From Dehalococcoidia bacterium (GTDB lineage Bacteria > Chloroflexota > Dehalococcoidia > SHXV01), in the NCBI GenBank assembly GCA_009693105.1, contig SHXV01000010.1, positions 1-37,792 of the forward strand: a stretch of 37,792 bases of DNA. The letters are read 5' to 3'. Positions 34,442 to 37,792 of this stretch are shown here, one piece after another. Under the pieces are notes generated by a model. It saw only the letters and a list, made by a program, of their open reading frames with translations. It was not told the DNA's origin and did no database searches. How positions within the stretch are numbered: the stretch's first letter is position 1; every line of letters starts with the position of its first letter. Position numbers and translations under genes: made by a program.

Positions 34442-35520
34442 CGTCCGAGCCCTGCGATCGCTTCGGCGATGGAGGGCTTGAGGCGGGCGGCGCGGGCCTG
34501 CACGGCGGTGGCAGCGGCACGGGTGACGAGCCAGGGGAAGCCGGTCAGTTCATCGGTAACGGCGGGCACAAACCCGGCGGAGCGCACGCCGTCCTTCGTC
34601 AGTTCTGCCTGGAACACCATGGAAAGGGTGGAGGGCAGGCCAGGGAAGGCGCGATCGTACTCATCCAGGTCAAAAAGCAAGTTCCCCAGGCTGTAGACGA
34701 TGAGCGCACCGTTGCGCGCTTCACAGCGCTGGAGGAGGGGGGGGCCGGACCCCAGCACCAGCGTGGCGCCGGCATCGACGGCCGCATAGGCGAGGGCCCG
34801 TTGCTCCGGGGCTATCTCGTCGCGATACTCGTGGCCCCAGTGCATCGACACGATGACGACGTCGTGCGCCGCTTTCGCCCGGGCAACGGCGTCGCGGATC
34901 GCCTTCGGCTCCGCCCAGGCGATGCCGGCCGAGGTGGGCGTTGCGGCGAAGGAGCGGGCGCGGTAGCCGGTCACGGAGTCGTCATCGAAGCTGGCGAAGG
35001 CGGGCACGGCGATGCGAAGCCCCTGGGCGGTGACCGTGGCGGGCCGCAGCGCGTCGGCGAGGATGGCCCCGGCGCCGGTGGCGGCGATGCCGCGGGCCTG
35101 GAGAGCGGCGAGCGTATCGGCGAGACCGTCCGGGCCGTAGTCCAGCGAGTGGTTGTTGGAGACCGAGACGACATCGGAGCGGGCGAGGGCATCGGCGGAC
35201 GATGCGGGGGCGCGGAAGGTGAAGTCCTTGTTGGCGGCTACGCCACGGCTGGTTAGGGGGACTTCCAGGTTGGCGAAGGCGATATCGGCTGTGGCGATGG
35301 GCGCGGCGACGGCGGCGAAGACGGTGCCGGCGCCCTGGCGGGCGATGGCATCGCCCACGGCCCGGGCGAGCATGACGTCGCCGACGGCGGAGACGCGAGC
35401 GACGCCGCTGGTTGATGCGGCAGCGCCGGTGCCGGGGGTGGGCTGCACGACGGCAATGGGGGCGCTATCGCGGGAGGAGCAGGCGGCGAGGGCGGCAAGC
35501 GCGAACGCCGTGAGCACCAT
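34438..35520 (-). CDS. CapA-like (PGA_cap) lipoprotein
   Basis: 360 residues. The signal peptide ends in a lipobox (ALAALAAC, Cys at about residue 14), so the protein is a membrane-anchored lipoprotein. The CapA/calcineurin-like metallophosphatase fold is visible from SAVGDVMLAR through FANLEVPLT, SVSNNHSLDYG and SMHWGHEY. The usual late motif G-x-H-P-H-V reads VLGSGPPLLQ, so two metal-ligand histidines are missing while NNH and HWGHE are kept. The family includes poly-gamma-glutamate synthesis proteins, but no other cap genes are present and many homologues are of unknown role. Catalytic activity is therefore doubtful. Confidence 0.82.
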   Translation of the reverse strand: MVLTAFALAALAACSSRDSAPIAVVQPTPGTGAAASTSGVARVSAVGDVMLARAVGDAIARQGAGTVFAAVAAPIATADIAFANLEVPLTSRGVAANKDFTFRAPASSADALARSDVVSVSNNHSLDYGPDGLADTLAALQARGIAATGAGAILADALRPATVTAQGLRIAVPAFASFDDDSVTGYRARSFAATPTSAGIAWAEPKAIRDAVARAKAAHDVVIVSMHWGHEYRDEIAPEQRALAYAAVDAGATLVLGSGPPLLQRCEARNGALIVYSLGNLLFDLDEYDRAFPGLPSTLSMVFQAELTKDGVRSAGFVPAVTDELTGFPWLVTRAAATAVQARAARLKPSIAEAIAGLGR

Positions 35521-35594
35521 GGCGAGGGTGCGAGGGACGGATGGATGCGGTGCGCAGGGCTACGTCTCCCGGCGTCCAGCGCGGGCGGTGACGT

Positions 35595-35810
35595 TTAGAG
35601 AAGGCGGCGAATGGGCTTGCGGCCGGGGCGCGGATCGTAGTTTGCCTTGAACATCTCGATCTTGTCCCGCTCGATGAGGTACTTACCGGCGAAGAGGATG
35701 GCGGGCACCTTCTTCTGTTTAATCAGGCGTCGCAGGCTCTGGGGGTGAATCCCCAGGAGCAACGCGGATTCGACGAGGTCAAGGTAGTTCTCAAACGGGC
35801 TGGTGGCCAT
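35595..35810 (-). CDS. small helix-turn-helix (excisionase/MerR-like) protein
   Basis: 71 residues. YLDLVESALLLGIHPQSLRRLIKQKKVPAILFAGKYLIERDKIEMF is read as a winged-helix DNA-binding domain: VESALLLGIHPQSLRRLI is the HTH, and KYLIERDKIE the wing as in excisionase-family regulators. A basic tail (RPGRKPIRRLL) follows. It could be an isolated regulator or a remnant of a toxin-antitoxin or mobile element. A minus-strand promoter candidate, TTGACC, 17 bp, TACTCT, lies about 30-70 nt upstream. Confidence 0.7.
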   Translation of the reverse strand: MATSPFENYLDLVESALLLGIHPQSLRRLIKQKKVPAILFAGKYLIERDKIEMFKANYDPRPGRKPIRRLL

Positions 35811-35915
35811 GAACGCTCCCCGTGTCGTTGCTAGTTGCTAAGGTGCGTATACAGAGTAGCTCACAATGCGGGGATGGTCAAGGTCCGGCCCGATAGCGGG
35901 GGATAATCATCTCGC

Positions 35916-35945
35916 TTGACCGTGGCCGAGGACGTCGCCTATAGT
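35916..35945 (+). promoter_or_regulatory. sigma-70 promoter of the cobalamin-controlled operon
   Basis: TTGACC (35916-35921), 18-bp spacer, TATAGT (35940-35945). Predicted start near 35952, about 40 nt ahead of the riboswitch aptamer. Confidence 0.75.
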
Positions 35946-35990
35946 CGGGCTGGTTGACGCGTCGCGTCGCTGAATAGAATAGCTTCTTTG

Positions 35991-36122
35991 CAGGGGTTCC
36001 CCCGTTGCCTCAAGCAGGGCTCGCAAGGGTCCGGGGGTTGAATGCGAAGCCGGTCAGAGTCCGGCGCTGTCCCGCAACTGTAGTCCATCCGCTGGGATGG
36101 AGAGCCAGGTCGACAGCCCCTG
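35991..36122 (+). promoter_or_regulatory. cobalamin riboswitch aptamer
   Basis: The B12 box runs 36048-36082 with AGCCGGTCAGAGTCCGGCG and CTGTCCCGCAACTGTA, nearly identical to the class consensus. TCCATCC/GGATGGA (36084-36101) is a peripheral hairpin, followed by GAGCCAGGTCGACA. The outer helix is closed by CAGGGG (35991-35996) and CCCCTG (36117-36122). It binds adenosyl- or methylcobalamin and should lower expression of the downstream transport and salvage genes when B12 is abundant. Confidence 0.95.
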
Positions 36123-36128
36123 TGAGAT

Positions 36129-36229
36129 GCGCGAGCCTTCGAGGAAAGGGGCCGCTGCGTCCTGTACCCTCGCGGGTGACAGGCCCCAGCCCCCTCGGCC
36201 GGGGCCTTCTGGCGTCCGGCGGCTCGCGT
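36129..36229 (+). promoter_or_regulatory. possible riboswitch expression platform
   Basis: A hairpin GGCCCC/GGGGCC (36182-36187 with 36201-36206, extended inward by GCC/GGC) followed by TTCT lies inside a longer pairing, GCGCGAGCC (36129-36137) with GGCTCGCGT (36221-36229). The weak T run argues against efficient intrinsic termination; the elements could instead act through Rho or ribosome access. The remaining leader to 36291 shows no coding frame I can support. Confidence 0.35.
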
Positions 36230-36291
36230 GCGGCGGGGTGCCCCGAGGAGGGTGTAGGGCGATTCGACGGGATGGAGAGGGAGATGGTGCA

Positions 36292-37233
36292 ATGCGTACG
36301 GTGATGGCGGCGCTGTTCCTGCTGCTGGCGGTGGCGCTGGCGGCGGCCTGCGGCGACGGTGGCGGAGGTGGCGGAGGTGGGGGCATTTCGGCGACGGCGA
36401 GTCCGGCGGTGAGCGCGTTCCCGGTGACGGTGAGCAACAGCGATGGTACGAAGACGACGCTGAGCAGCGCCCCGCAGCGGATTATCTCGCTCTCGCCGGC
36501 GGCGACGGAGACGTTCTGCGCGCTTGGGCTGGGCGACCAGCTTGTAGCAGTGGAGAAGTATGAGAATTGTCCCCACGGAAGCAAGGCGAAGCCGGAGGTG
36601 GACGCGTTTAAGCCGAACCTGGAAGGGATCGTGAGCTATCGCCCGGACCTGGTTTTTGTGAGCAGCGATAGTGGCGGGAGCGTGGATGGGCTGCGCCGGG
36701 CGAACATCCCGGTCGTGTACCTGAAGGTGCCAACGACGCTGGATGGCGTGCTGCAGCAGATTACACTGTTCGGTCAGTTCACGGGGCAGCAGCGGCAGGG
36801 GGATGAGCTTACGCGGACGATCCGGGGACAGCTGGACGAGGTGAAGAGGAGGATTGCTGATGTGGGCGCGGGCCCGCGCGTCTACCACGAGTTGACCGCG
36901 ACGTTCTACAGCGCCGCGCCCTCCAGCTTTGTGGGGGACTTCTACACCCAGTTGAAGGCGAAGAACATTGCCGAGGGGGCGAACACGGAGTACCCGCAGC
37001 TCACGGCGGAGGTGATCATCCAGCGGGACCCGGAGGTGATCGTCCTCTCTGGTGAGGAGGGCGGACGAACGGTAGAATCGGTAAAGACGCGGGCGGGGTG
37101 GGGGCAGGTGAGCGCGGTGAAGAACAACCGCGTCTGCCATGCCGATCCGGACCTGACGAGCCGGCCGGGGCCGCGCATCGCCAATGCGATGACGGAGCTG
37201 GGGCGCTGCCTCTATCCGGAGCGCTTCCGCTAG
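36292..37233 (+). CDS. btuF: cobalamin/iron-complex ABC transporter substrate-binding lipoprotein (BtuF-like)
   Basis: 313 residues. A lipoprotein signal ([13 protein letters not shown], lipidated Cys) is followed by a Gly-rich linker and a periplasmic-binding-protein type III fold: [36 protein letters not shown] in pieces, RPDLVFVSS, and [12 protein letters not shown]. It should deliver vitamin B12 or a cobinamide to an ABC permease, which is not in the window. The B12 riboswitch immediately upstream supports corrinoid as ligand. ATG 36292 is chosen because the signal peptide begins there; an upstream in-frame ATG (36097) lies inside the riboswitch. GAGGGAGA is the ribosome site. Confidence 0.88.
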   Translation: MRTVMAALFLLLAVALAAACGDGGGGGGGGGISATASPAVSAFPVTVSNSDGTKTTLSSAPQRIISLSPAATETFCALGLGDQLVAVEKYENCPHGSKAKPEVDAFKPNLEGIVSYRPDLVFVSSDSGGSVDGLRRANIPVVYLKVPTTLDGVLQQITLFGQFTGQQRQGDELTRTIRGQLDEVKRRIADVGAGPRVYHELTATFYSAAPSSFVGDFYTQLKAKNIAEGANTEYPQLTAEVIIQRDPEVIVLSGEEGGRTVESVKTRAGWGQVSAVKNNRVCHADPDLTSRPGPRIANAMTELGRCLYPERFR

Positions 37234-37247
37234 CGGCGGGGGGAAGC

Positions 37248-37395
37248 ATGACAACGATGGAAGAGACGACCGCTATGATCGGGCTGCCGGACCTCGGGGC
37301 GATGGAGCGGGCGAGAGAGCGACAATCGCGGCTGACGAAACCGTTGGACAGCCTGGCCCGCCTGGAGGATGTGGCGGTGCGAATCGGCGGTGCTG
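37248..37395 (+). pseudogene. cobT: 5' fragment of cobT
   Basis: The ATG at 37248, with GGGGGGAAG upstream, opens [22 protein letters not shown] and [16 protein letters not shown] (shown as two pieces of one match), the start of nicotinate-nucleotide:dimethylbenzimidazole phosphoribosyltransferase. The match stops after about 49 residues, where a normal CobT has 300 more. The next recognisable sequence belongs to CobU in another frame, so a deletion has removed the rest. The gene would make the lower-ligand nucleotide of cobalamin; it sits under the B12 riboswitch. Confidence 0.75.
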
Positions 37396-37636
37396 GCGGA
37401 AGGTCCGGGCGGCTGCGGACTGGCGGGAGCGGGCGGGCTGCTCAATGGCGATCGTGAGCAACGAGGTGGGGATGGGGATCGTACCGGACACGGCGCTGGG
37501 GCGGGGCTACCGCGACTTGTTGGGGCGGGCCAACCAGCTGCGCAGGGCGGGCGGAGCGGACGCTGCTGACCGTGGCCGGGATAGCGGTGGACCTCCAGGC
37601 CGCGGGGGCATGGCCGATCGAGGAATTCGCCCCTAG
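37396..37636 (+). pseudogene. cobU: 3' fragment of cobU
   Basis: [23 protein letters not shown] and [22 protein letters not shown] (pieces of one match) are the C-terminal part of adenosylcobinamide kinase/guanylyltransferase; SNEVGxGIVP is its signature. After NQL a frameshift near 37545 moves the match to [14 protein letters not shown] and AWPIEEFAP. The N-terminal P-loop half is missing. Together with the cobT fragment this shows one deletion joining two neighbouring cob genes. Confidence 0.75.
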
Positions 37637-37648
37637 CCGGGGGCGTAG

Positions 37649-37792
37649 TCAGGGAGCGAGGAGGTCCGGCGTGATCTGCGCCGTGGTGGCGCAGCCGCAC
37701 AGCGCCATGGCGAGATCGAACTCTGCGGCGAGCAGGGACAGGGCGGCGCGAACGCCCGCTTCGCCATCGACGGCCAGCCCCCAGAGGATGGG
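37649..37792 (-). CDS. FMN-dependent alpha-hydroxy-acid dehydrogenase, 3' end (partial)
   Basis: The last 47 residues of a gene entering from the right edge. PILWGLAVDGEAGVRAAL, LLAAEFDLAMALCGCATTAQI and TPDLL match the C-terminal helix region of the lactate dehydrogenase/glycolate oxidase/lactate 2-monooxygenase family, where the pattern R/P-xLWGLAxxGxxGV is typical. The active-site residues lie outside the window, so the substrate cannot be judged. TGA stop at 37649-37651 on the minus strand, converging with the cob remnant. Confidence 0.8.
   Translation of the reverse strand, partial: PILWGLAVDGEAGVRAALSLLAAEFDLAMALCGCATTAQITPDLLAP

Overview
This is a GC-rich (roughly 65-70 %) bacterial chromosome segment of about 37.8 kb. 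No rRNA, tRNA, CRISPR array or intact insertion sequence was seen. Gene content suggests a member of the Chloroflexota, perhaps near Dehalococcoidia. The grounds are an LL-diaminopimelate aminotransferase beside dapF, an exonuclease-fused DinG, mutS and mutL near uvrA and polA, and a P1-family peptidase. This placement is inference from gene families and base composition; no marker gene settles it.

Layout. 1-3.1 kb: lysine/peptidoglycan precursor genes (dapF, dapL) and two small unknown genes. 3.1-5.9 kb, minus strand: a uridine-kinase-like protein, hflX, a DUF302 protein and a cupin gene broken by an in-frame TAG. 6-11.9 kb: mutS, a divergent secreted subtilase, mutL (with the endonuclease motif) and a rhodanese. 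11.9-17.4 kb: uvrA, flanked on both sides by AT-richer remnants of foreign genes (a Ymh/TIGR02391 HEPN-like fragment, and a chimera of a secreted IPT-domain protein with a restriction-subunit-like nuclease), then a membrane-anchored metzincin. 17.5-21.1 kb: polA and mutM. 21.1-23.7 kb: a frameshifted DinB-like gene, a DUF6602-like gene and a P1 peptidase. 23.7-26.1 kb: panD-panB-panC behind a strong promoter and a structured leader. 26.1-31.6 kb: a decayed sensor/LuxR gene, dinG, a GNAT acetyltransferase and a frameshifted M20 peptidase. 31.6-35.8 kb: cca with two small overlapping genes, a PyrE-like phosphoribosyltransferase behind an elaborate leader RNA, a CapA-like lipoprotein and a small HTH protein. 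35.9-37.8 kb: a cobalamin riboswitch, a cobalamin-binding lipoprotein, a scrambled cobT-cobU remnant, and the 3' end of an FMN-dependent hydroxy-acid dehydrogenase.

How the genes work together. Much of the window concerns DNA repair: MutS and MutL (mismatch repair), UvrA (nucleotide excision), Pol I (gap filling), MutM (8-oxoguanine) and DinG. PanB, PanC and PanD provide the enzymes for pantothenate synthesis apart from ketopantoate reductase. DapL and DapF form the last two steps of the aminotransferase route to meso-diaminopimelate. The cobalamin riboswitch indicates B12-controlled uptake, but the salvage genes next to it are broken.

Two themes stand out. First, at least nine disabling lesions (in-frame TAG codons, frameshifts, fusion deletions) fall in six accessory genes totalling under 5 kb, while about 30 kb of other coding sequence shows none, so real gene decay is likelier than sequencing error. 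Second, the region holds unusual RNA and promoter features: a three-way-junction leader with a leader-peptide ORF and terminator before the PyrE-like gene, a structured panD leader, and several genes (mutS, polA, dinG) whose -10 box lies exactly where transcription would start on the first base of the start codon.
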